Shown: positions 15,645-23,246 of the stretch, piece after piece
Layout: every line of letters starts with the position of its first letter
Position numbering within the stretch: position 1 is the stretch's first letter
Source: DAOTYE01 sp034434915
GTDB lineage: Bacteria > Chloroflexota > Dehalococcoidia > Dehalococcoidales > RBG-16-60-22
Length of the DNA stretch: 27,293 nt
Reading direction: 5' to 3'
Assembly (NCBI GenBank): GCA_034434915.1
Contig: DAOTYE010000066.1
Location: 1 to 27,293 of the forward strand
The notes under the pieces: generated by a model
The model's database searches: none
Seen by the model: the letters and a program-made list of their open reading frames with translations, nothing else
What the model was told of the DNA's origin: nothing
Translations under genes and position numbers: made by a program

Positions 15645-16373
15645 CTATTCCTGTGTCTGTTTTGCCTTACGGCGCTGGACCAGCCAGGCAAGCCAGATGC
15701 TGAGCTCGTATAGGGCGATAAGCGGCACGGCGACAGCCGTCTGGTTGATGGGGTCAAAGGTAGGTGTAATCATCGCCGCAAGAATGAAAGAAATGATGAT
15801 TGCCGCCTTTCTCCTCCGGGCAAGCCACTGTGATGTGAGCACGCCGAGCCGGGCGAGGAACGTGGTGATGACTGGCATCTCAAAGACGATGCCTATGGCA
15901 AGCAGAAGCCTCGTGATAAGAGAAATGTAGTTGCCGATTCTGATTTCAGGCGTGGCGATGCCCGCGCCGAAATTGAGCAGAAACCGGAGCGCCGGCGGCA
16001 GCAAAACGAAGTAGCCGAAGGCGACCCCGCCGAAGAACATCAGCGCTATCCAGGGCAGTATGATATACACGTACCTTTTCTCCCGCGCGGTGAGCGCCGG
16101 GGAAACAAACATGATGACCTCATAGACGATATAAGGCATGGCAAGCATGACGCCGGCAACCAGACACACCCGCATGATGGTGCCCAGCATCTCTGTCATC
16201 TCAATGAATACCAGGTTGATGCCCTCTGCGGGCAGTTTGAGAAAATAGAACAGCCAGTCGTAGAAGAAAAAGGCAATCACGGATGCCACGGCGATGGCAA
16301 TCACGCTTCTGATGAGGCGGGTGCGCAGTTCCAGGAGATGGCTGAGAAACGGCGTCTTGGTCTCAGTGCTCAT
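15645..16373 (-). CDS. tatC: Sec-independent protein translocase TatC
   Basis: Core receptor of the twin-arginine translocase, which exports folded, often cofactor-bearing proteins across the cytoplasmic membrane. It is 242 aa with six hydrophobic helices, normal for the family. Typical features are the N-terminal cytosolic SHLLELRTRLIRS segment, an E in VIFIEMTEM-like loop sequence, MPYIVYEVIMFVSPALTAREKR after helix 2, and a basic C-terminus (WLVQRRKAKQ). It is the last gene of fdhD-tatA-tatA2-tatC, 7 nt after the second TatA-type gene. The co-location with fdhD suggests its cargo includes a molybdenum or tungsten oxidoreductase. Confidence 0.96.
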   Translation of the reverse strand: MSTETKTPFLSHLLELRTRLIRSVIAIAVASVIAFFFYDWLFYFLKLPAEGINLVFIEMTEMLGTIMRVCLVAGVMLAMPYIVYEVIMFVSPALTAREKRYVYIILPWIALMFFGGVAFGYFVLLPPALRFLLNFGAGIATPEIRIGNYISLITRLLLAIGIVFEMPVITTFLARLGVLTSQWLARRRKAAIIISFILAAMITPTFDPINQTAVAVPLIALYELSIWLAWLVQRRKAKQTQE

Positions 16374-16380
16374 GGAAAAG

Positions 16381-16629
16381 TTACTGCCCTTTGGCTTCCC
16401 CGGCTTTCTTGGCGTCTTCAGATGAAGAGCGCTTTTCTTTTTGCTCCACTTCTGAGAACTCTATCTCTTTAGTGACCTGAGAGGTAAAATCATAGGTTGA
16501 TTTCCTCAGCGCACGCACGGTTTTACCGATGGTGCGGGCAATCTCGGGAAGTCGTCTTGGTCCCCAGATGATGAGTGCAATGACCAGAATCAATAGCAGT
16601 TCGCCAAAGCCAATGCCGAAAAAGTCCAT
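16381..16629 (-). CDS. TatA/TatB-family translocase protein (second copy)
   Basis: An 82-aa single-span Tat protein. It has a short periplasmic N-terminus (MDFFGIGFGE), one hydrophobic helix (LLLILVIALIIWG), the hinge P in GPRRLP, and an amphipathic helix (EIARTIGKTVRALRKS) followed by a charged tail. TatA multimers form the pore or weaken the membrane, while TatB sits with TatC as receptor. The RRLPEIARTIGK hinge and longer amphipathic helix fit a TatB-like role, but sequence does not settle A versus B. It is 60 nt after tatA and 7 nt before tatC. Confidence 0.9.
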   Translation of the reverse strand: MDFFGIGFGELLLILVIALIIWGPRRLPEIARTIGKTVRALRKSTYDFTSQVTKEIEFSEVEQKEKRSSSEDAKKAGEAKGQ

Positions 16630-16689
16630 TACCTGTTCCTTAGCCGTGCGGGAAAAAGCGCAGTGAAAGCAGAAAGCGGAGGAGCGGCG

Positions 16690-16926
16690 TTAGCTCTTGT
16701 CTGAGCGTTCCTCATCCTGTTTTTTGGCGGTTTTCTCTGCCTTTTTTGTCTTCTCCTCCTCTTCTTCTTCTTCATCATCCTCATCCTCCCCGCGCTGCGC
16801 TTTGCGGAAAGACCGCATCGCTTTCCCGATGGCTCCGCCGACCTGTGGCAGTTTGCCCACGCCAAAGACGATAAGGATGATGACCAGGATGAGTGCTATT
16901 TCCCATGGTCCAATGCGGAATGGCAT
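16690..16926 (-). CDS. tatA: TatA-family translocase protein (first copy) with acidic tail
   Basis: A 78-aa single-span Tat protein. The N-terminal FRIGPWEIALILVIILIVFG helix is followed by the GKLPQVGGAIGKAMRSFRKA hinge and amphipathic helix, the classic TatA pattern (FGxxKLP). The remaining 30 residues are extremely charged: a run of Asp/Glu (EDEDDEEEEEEE) and then Lys/Glu-rich sequence. Acidic stretches after the amphipathic helix are known in TatA; this one is long. The gap to fdhD upstream is 18 nt, placing it in the same operon. The repetitive GAA/GAG codons here could vary in length between strains. Confidence 0.93.
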   Translation of the reverse strand: MPFRIGPWEIALILVIILIVFGVGKLPQVGGAIGKAMRSFRKAQRGEDEDDEEEEEEEKTKKAEKTAKKQDEERSDKS

Positions 16927-16944
16927 AAGTTCCTCCTGCGCTTT

Positions 16945-17748
16945 TTATCTTCCAGTGGTCACACCAGCCGCAGGCACGCGCTCTTCACAGGAAAATACGG
17001 ACAGGCGGTTCCCGCGGGCATAGCCGATTACCGTAACGCCCAGCTCATTTCCCAGCGCCACGGCGCGGTCGGTGGGCGAGCCGCGTGACACCACGATTGG
17101 TGCCTGCATCCTCGCCGCTTTAGCTAACATCTCTGATGAAATGCGCCCCGTGGTCAGCAGGATGCAGTCCTGCGTGGGGATTTTGCGCATCAGGCATTCA
17201 CCCACAATCTTGTCCAGCGTATTGTGCCGCCCGATATCCTCCGCCAGCACCAGGATTTGTGAGCGGTCACACAGGGCGGAGCAGTGAATGCCGCCTCCCC
17301 GCTGGAAAAGGTTCTGCTGTTCATATAGCTGTTTCATCAGGGCGAGCACATCCTCCGGCGTGACAGTAAGGCTTGAACTTACCTTTTTGAAATCCTTTTT
17401 GAAGCTGACACCGCGTCCGCACCCGGAGGTCAGCGTGCGCCCGGCCGGCTCCTGGTATGCCAGGCCGTCTCTCAGCCGGACATCAGCAATCGGTTCTTCT
17501 GCGCAGACACGCAACATGGCTATATCTTGCAATCCTGAGATGATGCCTCCCGAATAAAGAAAACCAATCACCAGCTGGTTTAGCTTGGCCGGTGTGCACA
17601 GGACGGTGACCACCTCCTGCCTGTTGACATAAATGGTTAGCTCCATTTCCGCAGGTATGGGCACCTGCTCCCTGCTCCACCCCTTCTCTGAGAAAAAGTT
17701 GCAGGTCACATCTGGGGTGACACCGCTGGTGAATGATTCCTCTGTCAT
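16945..17748 (-). CDS. fdhD: FdhD, sulfurtransferase for formate dehydrogenase activation
   Basis: FdhD carries sulfur from a cysteine desulfurase to the molybdenum or tungsten bis-MGD cofactor, a step needed for formate dehydrogenase activity. It is 267 aa, normal length. Family motifs are FLYSGGII (63-70), RTLTSGCGRG (104-113), ILVLAEDIGRHNTLDK and TGRISSEM. The well-studied E. coli protein has a CxxC here; this one has C110 but Gly113 instead of the second Cys, as in single-Cys variants. It is first in the fdhD-tatA-tatA2-tatC cluster, linking cofactor maturation with export of the folded enzyme. The dehydrogenase itself is outside the window. Confidence 0.94.
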   Translation of the reverse strand: MTEESFTSGVTPDVTCNFFSEKGWSREQVPIPAEMELTIYVNRQEVVTVLCTPAKLNQLVIGFLYSGGIISGLQDIAMLRVCAEEPIADVRLRDGLAYQEPAGRTLTSGCGRGVSFKKDFKKVSSSLTVTPEDVLALMKQLYEQQNLFQRGGGIHCSALCDRSQILVLAEDIGRHNTLDKIVGECLMRKIPTQDCILLTTGRISSEMLAKAARMQAPIVVSRGSPTDRAVALGNELGVTVIGYARGNRLSVFSCEERVPAAGVTTGR

Positions 17749-17928
17749 GTCCCTATCATTCTATCACCAGCCTGAGGCAGATGTAAATGACAGGCTTAAC
17801 GGTTCTGGTTTAACGGATGGTCCTTCTGAGCAAGTGTAGCGACTGAAGAATCTCAGCGTGGGGCGGGGGCAATCTTCTCCATCTGTCAGTGCGGGGAGCA
17901 CGGACAGGGCAACCTCAATAAACTAAAC

Positions 17929-17960
17929 AGGCGCGGCAAAGATGCGTACGGTAGGCGCCT
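17929..17960 (-). terminator. Possible terminator after the zinc-ribbon gene
   Basis: A 6-bp GC stem AGGCGC/GCGCCT (17929-17934 and 17955-17960) lies immediately past the stop at 17965. On the minus strand it is followed by GTTTAGTTTATT, which is T-rich but broken. The loop is 20 nt, so this is a weak candidate. Confidence 0.35.
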
Positions 17961-17964
17961 ATCT

Positions 17965-18195
17965 TCACTGTTCGCCTTTCAGCTCTTTCCAGCGCTGCTC
18001 GCCCAGACACTGACGGGCTGAAGCGCACCAGTCAATACAGGATGGGACGGATTCCTTATAAACATACTTACCGCACTGATGGCACTTCACCTTCAGTTCG
18101 TCAGAAAACATCTCCACTTCTGCGTGACAATGAGGGCACCGGTAAAGCGCCACTCTGAGCTTTCTTATATCTTGACCGGGACATTTGCTGGCCAT
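17965..18195 (-). CDS. Small zinc-ribbon protein with C-terminal Cys motif
   Basis: A 76-aa protein with eight Cys. C20-x2-C23 and C38-x2-C41 (CPHC, CHQC) form a zinc ribbon. A second group, C53-x3-C57-x5-C63 in SCIDWCASARQC, follows and could bind another metal or Fe-S cluster. Similar C-x3-WC-x-x-A-x-x-C-x-G tails occur on small proteins of anaerobes whose function I cannot name. The ATG at 18195 has purine-rich sequence upstream. It stands alone between two hairpins, downstream of the garR-type gene and upstream of fdhD on the same strand. Confidence 0.75.
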   Translation of the reverse strand: MASKCPGQDIRKLRVALYRCPHCHAEVEMFSDELKVKCHQCGKYVYKESVPSCIDWCASARQCLGEQRWKELKGEQ

Positions 18196-18276
18196 AGCCT
18201 GTTACCTATCCTGACCTTTCCATACCAGCATAAAAGAAATCACCATCACTGACTATGATTTATATCACAAAAAGAA

Positions 18277-18322
18277 GTGTGCCTGCTCCTGCCGGTGCGG
18301 GATATCGCAGAAACAGGCACAC
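18277..18322 (-). terminator. Intrinsic terminator after the reductase gene
   Basis: A 9-bp stem GTGTGCCTG/CAGGCACAC (18277-18285 and 18314-18322) lies 23 bp past the stop at 18346. Read on the minus strand it is followed by TTCTTTTTGTG. This is a good stem plus T tract, despite a 28-nt loop that can form inner pairs. Confidence 0.6.
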
Positions 18323-18345
18323 CTGACTTACGTTTCTTTCTGGTG

Positions 18346-19233
18346 CTAAGCCACCTTATGGTTTGCCAGCTTCTCCAGCGCCTGGACCATCGCTGAATGG
18401 TCCAGGTCAATGCCGCCATCAGCCGCCACCGCATTGAACATTTCCTGGGCGATTGCCGTGCCAGGCACGCTCATATGCAGACTGCGCGCTGATTGCAATG
18501 CCAGGTTCAGGTCTTTCTGGTGCAGGCGGATGCGGAAGCCGGGCTGGAACGTTCTCTTAATCATCTTTTCGCCCAGCACTTCCATCACGCGGCTACCAGC
18601 CAGACCGCCCATAAGCGCGGCTCTCACCTTCGCCGGGTCAACGCCAGCCTTGGAGGCTAAAAGGAGAGCCTCAGAAGCCGCAAGAATATGCAGGGCTACC
18701 GCAATCTGGTTGCACACCTTGCAGGTCTGTCCGGCGCCGTTATCGCCGATGAGCACAATATTCTTGCCCATCTTCTCAAAGTAGGGTTTGATTTCCTCAA
18801 ACAGGGCGGCATCGCCGCCGACCATGATAGACAGGATAGCTTTCTCCGCGCCCACCTGACCGCCGGAGACCGGCGCATCAAGATACTTGCCGCCCAGGTC
18901 CTTTATCTTTTTGGCGAACTCTTTGGTCGCAATGGGTGAAATTGAGCTCATGTCCACCACAACTGAACCCTTCTTCAGTCCCTCTGCCACACCGTCTTTG
19001 CCGAATAGCACTGCCTCCACGTCAGGAGTATCCGGGACCATGATGAAGATGATGTCTGACTTCTGCGCCACCTCTTTGGCGCTCTTGCAGGGGATGCCGC
19101 CTTTGCTCTCCACCTCCTTCACTGCAGCGGGAACCACGTCATAAATATAGACTTTGTTCCCTGCCGCCAGCAGGTGCCCGGACATGGGCCTCCCCATGAT
19201 ACCCAGTCCTATCCAGCCTAAGATTTTTGCCAT
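18346..19233 (-). CDS. Tartronate semialdehyde reductase / 3-hydroxyisobutyrate dehydrogenase family
   Basis: NAD(P)-dependent beta-hydroxyacid dehydrogenase, 295 aa, normal length. It has a Rossmann motif GLGIMGRPM (9-17), the substrate motif DAPVSGGQVGAEKA, and catalytic Lys in GQTCKVCNQIAVA. The family reduces tartronate semialdehyde to glycerate (GarR/GlxR) or oxidises 3-hydroxyisobutyrate. It is 25 nt downstream of a hydroxypyruvate isomerase homologue, which makes tartronate semialdehyde; this context favours the GarR role. Glyoxylate carboligase and glycerate kinase are not in the window. Confidence 0.9.
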   Translation of the reverse strand: MAKILGWIGLGIMGRPMSGHLLAAGNKVYIYDVVPAAVKEVESKGGIPCKSAKEVAQKSDIIFIMVPDTPDVEAVLFGKDGVAEGLKKGSVVVDMSSISPIATKEFAKKIKDLGGKYLDAPVSGGQVGAEKAILSIMVGGDAALFEEIKPYFEKMGKNIVLIGDNGAGQTCKVCNQIAVALHILAASEALLLASKAGVDPAKVRAALMGGLAGSRVMEVLGEKMIKRTFQPGFRIRLHQKDLNLALQSARSLHMSVPGTAIAQEMFNAVAADGGIDLDHSAMVQALEKLANHKVA

Positions 19234-19258
19234 ACTTTTTCCTCCTCTTTCTATTCTC

Positions 19259-20035
19259 TTACTTCAGGTATGGTTTCATCCAGCCCAGACCGTCCTCAGT
19301 CTTGCCGCTGGGTTTATACTCACACCCAATCCAGCCGTCATAGCCGGCTTCGTCAATGAACTTGAACAGGTTGGTGAAATTGATTTCGCCGGTACCCGGT
19401 TCATTCCTGCCGGGGTTATCGGCAATCTGGATATGCTTGATTTTACTGAGATTGGCTCTGATGGTATTGGTCAGATTGCCTTCCATTATCTGCATATGGA
19501 AGATGTCATACTGGATATACAGGTTGGGGTGGTTGACGTCATTGATGAGGCTGAGCACGTCTTTGGTCGTTGTCAGGTAAAATCCGGGCACCACCGTGCT
19601 GAGCGCTTCCACCAGCAGGAAAATGCCTGCCTTCTGCATCTCTCCCGCCGCCCAGCGCAGGTTGTCCACCACCGTCTGGCGCACTTTATCTGCCGGGATG
19701 TCCTTCGGCGTCAACCCCACCAGGCAATTGATGCGCTTGCACTTGAGCGCCCTGGCGTAGTCAATAGCCTTCGCCACGCCCTCCTTGAACTCAGCCACCC
19801 GGTTGGGTAAAACGGCAATTCCCCTCTCCCCGGCTGCCCAGTTGCCCGCCGGAGTATTGTGGAGCACCATCTCCAGCTTCCATTTGTTCAGCTCCTCAGC
19901 GACTTCCTCTTTGGGCTTCTCATAGGGGAACTGGACCTCCACTGCCTTGAAGCCGGCTTTTGCCGCGCGCTCAAAGCGCTTGATGAACTCTACATCGGTG
20001 AACAGCATGGATAGATTGGCACTGAATTTCGGCAT
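19259..20035 (-). CDS. hyi: Hydroxypyruvate isomerase-like TIM-barrel protein
   Basis: Xylose-isomerase-like TIM barrel, 258 aa, the same length as E. coli Hyi. It interconverts hydroxypyruvate and tartronate semialdehyde. The active-site set lines up: E143 (LVEAL), D177 (QYDIFH), Q203 (HIQIAD) and E239 (GCEYKPSG), with PGTGEINF typical of the group. The start at 20035 is chosen because GGAGGGAGAA lies right before it; a longer in-frame ATG at 20104 has no comparable site and adds 23 unlike residues. It is co-transcribed with the reductase gene downstream. Related sugar isomerases/epimerases share the fold, so the substrate is inferred from these residues and the neighbour. Confidence 0.87.
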   Translation of the reverse strand: MPKFSANLSMLFTDVEFIKRFERAAKAGFKAVEVQFPYEKPKEEVAEELNKWKLEMVLHNTPAGNWAAGERGIAVLPNRVAEFKEGVAKAIDYARALKCKRINCLVGLTPKDIPADKVRQTVVDNLRWAAGEMQKAGIFLLVEALSTVVPGFYLTTTKDVLSLINDVNHPNLYIQYDIFHMQIMEGNLTNTIRANLSKIKHIQIADNPGRNEPGTGEINFTNLFKFIDEAGYDGWIGCEYKPSGKTEDGLGWMKPYLK

Positions 20036-20158
20036 TTCTCCCTCCTGAATGATTATGGTTGATGGGTTTCGTGCCATCTTATATCGGACAGGAAAGTTTG
20101 TCAAGCAGATTTCGTGCCCAGGAGGTGAGCCAGTGCAGATAAATTACTGCCCTGAAGA

Positions 20159-21079
20159 TTACACAGTCAGGAGGAAATCAAGCAGGACTGACAGGAAAAG
20201 CAATCCCAGATATATACTGGATATTTTGAAAACAGCCCAGGCTCTGCCATCTGATGGACTGACCATAAGCCAGAAGCTTAAAGCCAGTGATATTGCTCCC
20301 AGAACCACGGCACTGTAAAAATAAATGAGCCCGAATAAGCCCAGAGCAACCGGAACGAGCGATACCACCACCATAAGACAGGAGACAAAGGCAATCATCC
20401 TTACCGCGTTCTTCTGGCTTACCAATACGGGGAGCATCGGCACACCAGCCCTTCGGTAGTCCTCCGCATACTTGATAGCCAGACTCCAGATATGCACCGG
20501 AATCCACACCATGACGATGCCGCCCAAAAACAGCGCCCGCAGGTCTATGGCACTGGCATATGCCGCGTATCCTGCCACTGCCGGCAATCCTCCCGCCAGA
20601 CTGCCGATGATGATGTTAAAAGGAGTCTTTCTCTTCGTCCAGGCGCTATACATGATGACGTTATTCAAAATACCGGCAAGAATTAACAGAAAAGTGAGCG
20701 CATTAAGCTCCAGAGAAAGCGCCAGGGCGAGGGCAGAGAGCGCCAGCCCATAGATGAGTGCCCTGCTCGGGGCAAGGTGCAATGAGGGGATGGGTCTTTT
20801 CCGGGTCCTGACCATGATGGCATCAATATCGCGGTCGCAATAGCAGGTGAGCGTGTTAGCCCCGGCACACCCGAGCGTCAATGCCGCCAGGAACACCAGA
20901 AAATCCCCGGCAGGGAACACTCCCCGGCTCGCCACGGCAAAGCCGACCACACCGGTGAAAACCAGCAGTGTGACTGTCTCCGGTTTGGTCACCAAGAAGT
21001 AAGGCTTCAAGCCAGCAAAATAACGGCTTGCTACGCCTTCGCTCTTGCGGGAATAAAGAGACTGACTACGTTCCGCCAT
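20159..21079 (-). CDS. ctaB: Protoheme IX farnesyltransferase (heme O synthase)
   Basis: UbiA-family integral membrane prenyltransferase, 306 aa with about eight or nine helices. It attaches a farnesyl group to heme B to give heme O. The first Asp-rich motif is CYCDRDIDAIMVRTRKRPIPS (D82, D84, D86), typical of CyoE/CtaB; the usual Asn four residues before the first Asp is Thr78. AGGAG lies 6 nt before the ATG at 21079. That start lies inside the end of the subunit I gene (49-bp overlap), suggesting translational coupling. The presence of ctaB implies that the neighbouring enzyme uses heme O or, with a heme A synthase elsewhere, heme A. Confidence 0.92.
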   Translation of the reverse strand: MAERSQSLYSRKSEGVASRYFAGLKPYFLVTKPETVTLLVFTGVVGFAVASRGVFPAGDFLVFLAALTLGCAGANTLTCYCDRDIDAIMVRTRKRPIPSLHLAPSRALIYGLALSALALALSLELNALTFLLILAGILNNVIMYSAWTKRKTPFNIIIGSLAGGLPAVAGYAAYASAIDLRALFLGGIVMVWIPVHIWSLAIKYAEDYRRAGVPMLPVLVSQKNAVRMIAFVSCLMVVVSLVPVALGLFGLIYFYSAVVLGAISLALSFWLMVSPSDGRAWAVFKISSIYLGLLFLSVLLDFLLTV

Positions 21080-22650
21080 CCCAGGCTCCTTATGATGTTA
21101 ATCAGGAAACCGAAGAACGCGATTGCCATCAAGCCCGCCCCGATAATGGCTATCACCATGTACGGCTGAAAGCTCCCATCAGTGTATAATGTCCTCCTGA
21201 GCATGCCCAGGTTGCCTGCCCAGCCCATGGCGCTGGTCATGATAAACGCTCCGATAAGCCAGCCCCACAGATGAATGTCCACCAGGCGGCTGTTTTTGAT
21301 TTCTATCTTGGTGAGCATAGGCACCAGTGCATAGATGACGGCGAAAAGCAACATGGACAATCCGCCAAGCAACATGGTATGCGCGTGGGGACCAACAATT
21401 AACTGGGTATTGTGGGCGACGACATTGAGACCGGTATTAGCCTGGAATATTCCAGCCATCCCTCCCGCGGCGAAGCTGAAGATAGAGCCTAATGCAAACT
21501 TCAGCGGCGGAGAGAATTTGACCGGCCTCGCCAGCCAGATGGTCATCATCACCGCAAAAATGGTGAGCCCCATGGTGAAAAACTCGCCCCAGGTGATGAA
21601 CTGACCGGAAAATAGCCTCAGCGCCCACGGTTGCGCTTGGTCAGCCATCAGGTGATGGCTCCACACGCCCAGCGAGACGAGGAGGTCAACCAGTATCACT
21701 GTCCTGACCACTGACTCGCCGTAAAGCCGGCGGTTCACCAGTAGCGGGATAAGCAGGTACCATGTGCCCGCGGCATACATCAGCACATTGCCATCCGCCA
21801 CCATATCCAGTCCCCACCAGAACCAGTTCTTGTAAATCAAAGGGTCTATCGCCTGCGGATTAAGATAGAGCCCCGCCGCCAGGGCAGGCACGGCATAAAT
21901 GAGCAGAAGTACGCCGGCGGAGAGCAGGACCACCGCGTTAATCACCGTGTCTATTGAGCCGCGCCCCACGGCGACGATGAATACCGGTAGCTCCTCATAG
22001 CGTATGTCATCTTCCGTTTTGGTTTTCCGGGTGAAAAACCGTATCATGCGCGATATGCCGAAGGCTTCAGACAGATACCGGCGCAGGGAATACCCCGGCG
22101 TGGGATTGCCCTTCTTAAGCACGGTGGCAAATAGATTAAAGGCAAAGATGAGAATGTTAATCTCAATAAGAGCCAGCCCCAGTCCAAAAAGAGCACTGCC
22201 GGCAACCGGCACCCGGTCAAAAGACACTGGCAGGGGCCAGTAAAGAGTGTAAAGGGCATTGAAGAGCAGGAAGAAACCTGATGCCCAGGCAAGCAATACT
22301 CCCACAATCTGGAGAAAGAAATTAAGCGGCACCAGCTTCTTGTAGCGGATTTCTTTCTTGAGCAAAAAGGGCACCAGGAAATAGAAAGCACCCATCACAC
22401 ACATGTAAGCGAACCCGTAAATGCCCACGATGGGATGGGCGGTAAGCGTGGCATAAAAATACTCGGCGGGACTGACGTTTGGACTGATTGGACGGATGAT
22501 ATTCAGAGCACCCTGTAATCCAATGAGCGCGTGTTCATTGACCAGGTCAATCCGCATCAGCACGCCTTCAAGTCCGGCAAGAGCCAGAAAGAGAAGCCCC
22601 ACCACCGCAAACCGTAATGTCCATTTCTCCTGAAAGCCAAGCTGTGCCAC
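21031..22650 (-). CDS. Heme-copper oxidase superfamily subunit I with altered active site, NO-reductase-like
   Basis: A 539-aa, roughly 13-14-helix membrane protein, homologous to B-type (ba3-like) oxidase subunit I. The low-spin heme ligands would be H72 (LTAHPIVG) and H424, and the high-spin heme ligand H422 (VGPHAH). Two CuB histidines are kept in VWSHHLM (H332, H333). The helix-VI segment normally reads GHPxVY in oxygen reductases; here it is WWGLDMVADGNV, so the third CuB His is Asp282 and the cross-linked Tyr position is Asp286. In NO reductases that segment is VHLWVEG, with a Glu four residues after the His; D286 matches that Glu. The HNTQ stretch (413-416) and total length are ba3-like. 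I infer NO-reductase-type chemistry. The gene is 11 nt after subunit II and overlaps ctaB. Confidence 0.88.
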   Translation of the reverse strand: MAQLGFQEKWTLRFAVVGLLFLALAGLEGVLMRIDLVNEHALIGLQGALNIIRPISPNVSPAEYFYATLTAHPIVGIYGFAYMCVMGAFYFLVPFLLKKEIRYKKLVPLNFFLQIVGVLLAWASGFFLLFNALYTLYWPLPVSFDRVPVAGSALFGLGLALIEINILIFAFNLFATVLKKGNPTPGYSLRRYLSEAFGISRMIRFFTRKTKTEDDIRYEELPVFIVAVGRGSIDTVINAVVLLSAGVLLLIYAVPALAAGLYLNPQAIDPLIYKNWFWWGLDMVADGNVLMYAAGTWYLLIPLLVNRRLYGESVVRTVILVDLLVSLGVWSHHLMADQAQPWALRLFSGQFITWGEFFTMGLTIFAVMMTIWLARPVKFSPPLKFALGSIFSFAAGGMAGIFQANTGLNVVAHNTQLIVGPHAHTMLLGGLSMLLFAVIYALVPMLTKIEIKNSRLVDIHLWGWLIGAFIMTSAMGWAGNLGMLRRTLYTDGSFQPYMVIAIIGAGLMAIAFFGFLINIIRSLGWRNVVSLFIPARAKA

Positions 22651-22661
22651 GCCCTTCCTCC

Positions 22662-23084
22662 TTATCCTTTAACTCTGATGACGTCTTTCAGGAACATATC
22701 CTGGTGACGCGGTCCTGAATACTCGGTGGAGCGGATGCTGTATAGACCGGGATTGTCAAACTTCCAGACAAGACGGTTGGCGCGTCCCGGGATGACCTGC
22801 ATCTGGAAAACAAGTGTGCCGTCACTGCGGAACACGCCGAAGCCGTAGGTGACGTCCTGAGAGGTGGCGATGAATTCCACAAACTCCTCGGCATTGACCT
22901 CCATGCCTTGTGGGGGCACCTTTATCTGGTAGTTCGCCATTTCAATAGTGAAGCTTTTACTCGGCGTGGGGTGAGACCATAACAGCCATTTCTGCCAGGG
23001 AATCAGGGGTGACAGCGTAAGTGCATTGAAGACCAGGAACACGGTCACGAGGACCATCAGCCAGATTTTCTCTTGCCGCTCCAT
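22662..23084 (-). CDS. Cytochrome oxidase subunit II-like protein lacking the CuA site
   Basis: A 140-aa protein with one N-terminal helix (about 8-24) and an outward cupredoxin domain, as in B-type oxidase subunit II. The CuA loop normally reads C-x-x-x-C-G-x-x-H-x-x-M; here it is STEYSGPRHQDM (119-130), with both Cys replaced by Ser (S119, S123) while H127 and M130 remain. The upstream His ligand, usually in VIHGFHV, is Tyr80 in VTYGFGV. A two-copper centre cannot form, so electrons must enter another way. Only 3 nt separate it from the small subunit gene upstream. Confidence 0.9.
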   Translation of the reverse strand: MERQEKIWLMVLVTVFLVFNALTLSPLIPWQKWLLWSHPTPSKSFTIEMANYQIKVPPQGMEVNAEEFVEFIATSQDVTYGFGVFRSDGTLVFQMQVIPGRANRLVWKFDNPGLYSIRSTEYSGPRHQDMFLKDVIRVKG

Positions 23085-23087
23085 TGT

Positions 23088-23189
23088 TCACTCCTTCCCC
23101 TTCACCTTGACAATGAAGAAGACCATGAACAAACTGATGCCGATGAAGTAGGTAATATAGATAAGTCTGACCACCTCTTGCACATACAT
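23088..23189 (-). CDS. Small single-helix subunit (IIa-like) of the heme-copper enzyme
   Basis: A 33-residue protein starting at 23189, with AAGGAGG at ideal spacing before the ATG. It is almost all one membrane helix (about residues 9-28, LIYITYFIGISLFMVFFIVK) with a basic end. In ba3-type oxidases a 34-residue single-helix subunit IIa completes the fold of subunit II, and its gene precedes subunit II, exactly as here. A longer in-frame ATG at 23312 exists but adds 41 polar residues and lacks a ribosome site. It is the first gene of the operon. Confidence 0.8.
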   Translation of the reverse strand: MYVQEVVRLIYITYFIGISLFMVFFIVKVKGKE

Positions 23190-23246
23190 TGCTTGCCTCC
23201 TTCCCGAAGGTAATAAAAAAATTAGCACATACGATGTATAGCGTAA

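Noticed and set aside
16750..16795. Triplet-rich low-complexity tract, possibly a microsatellite
   Set aside because: It encodes the acidic tail of TatA in frame; composition alone explains it.
17840..17875. Fragment 'gaagaatctcagcg' resembling a dispersed intergenic repeat
   Set aside because: Only one short copy is clear in the window (a loosely similar stretch lies near 6535), so a repeat family cannot be supported here.
21031..21079. 49-bp overlap of subunit I and ctaB as a sign of frameshift or wrong start
   Set aside because: The ctaB ATG has AGGAG at ideal spacing and both proteins end or begin as expected, so the overlap looks genuine.
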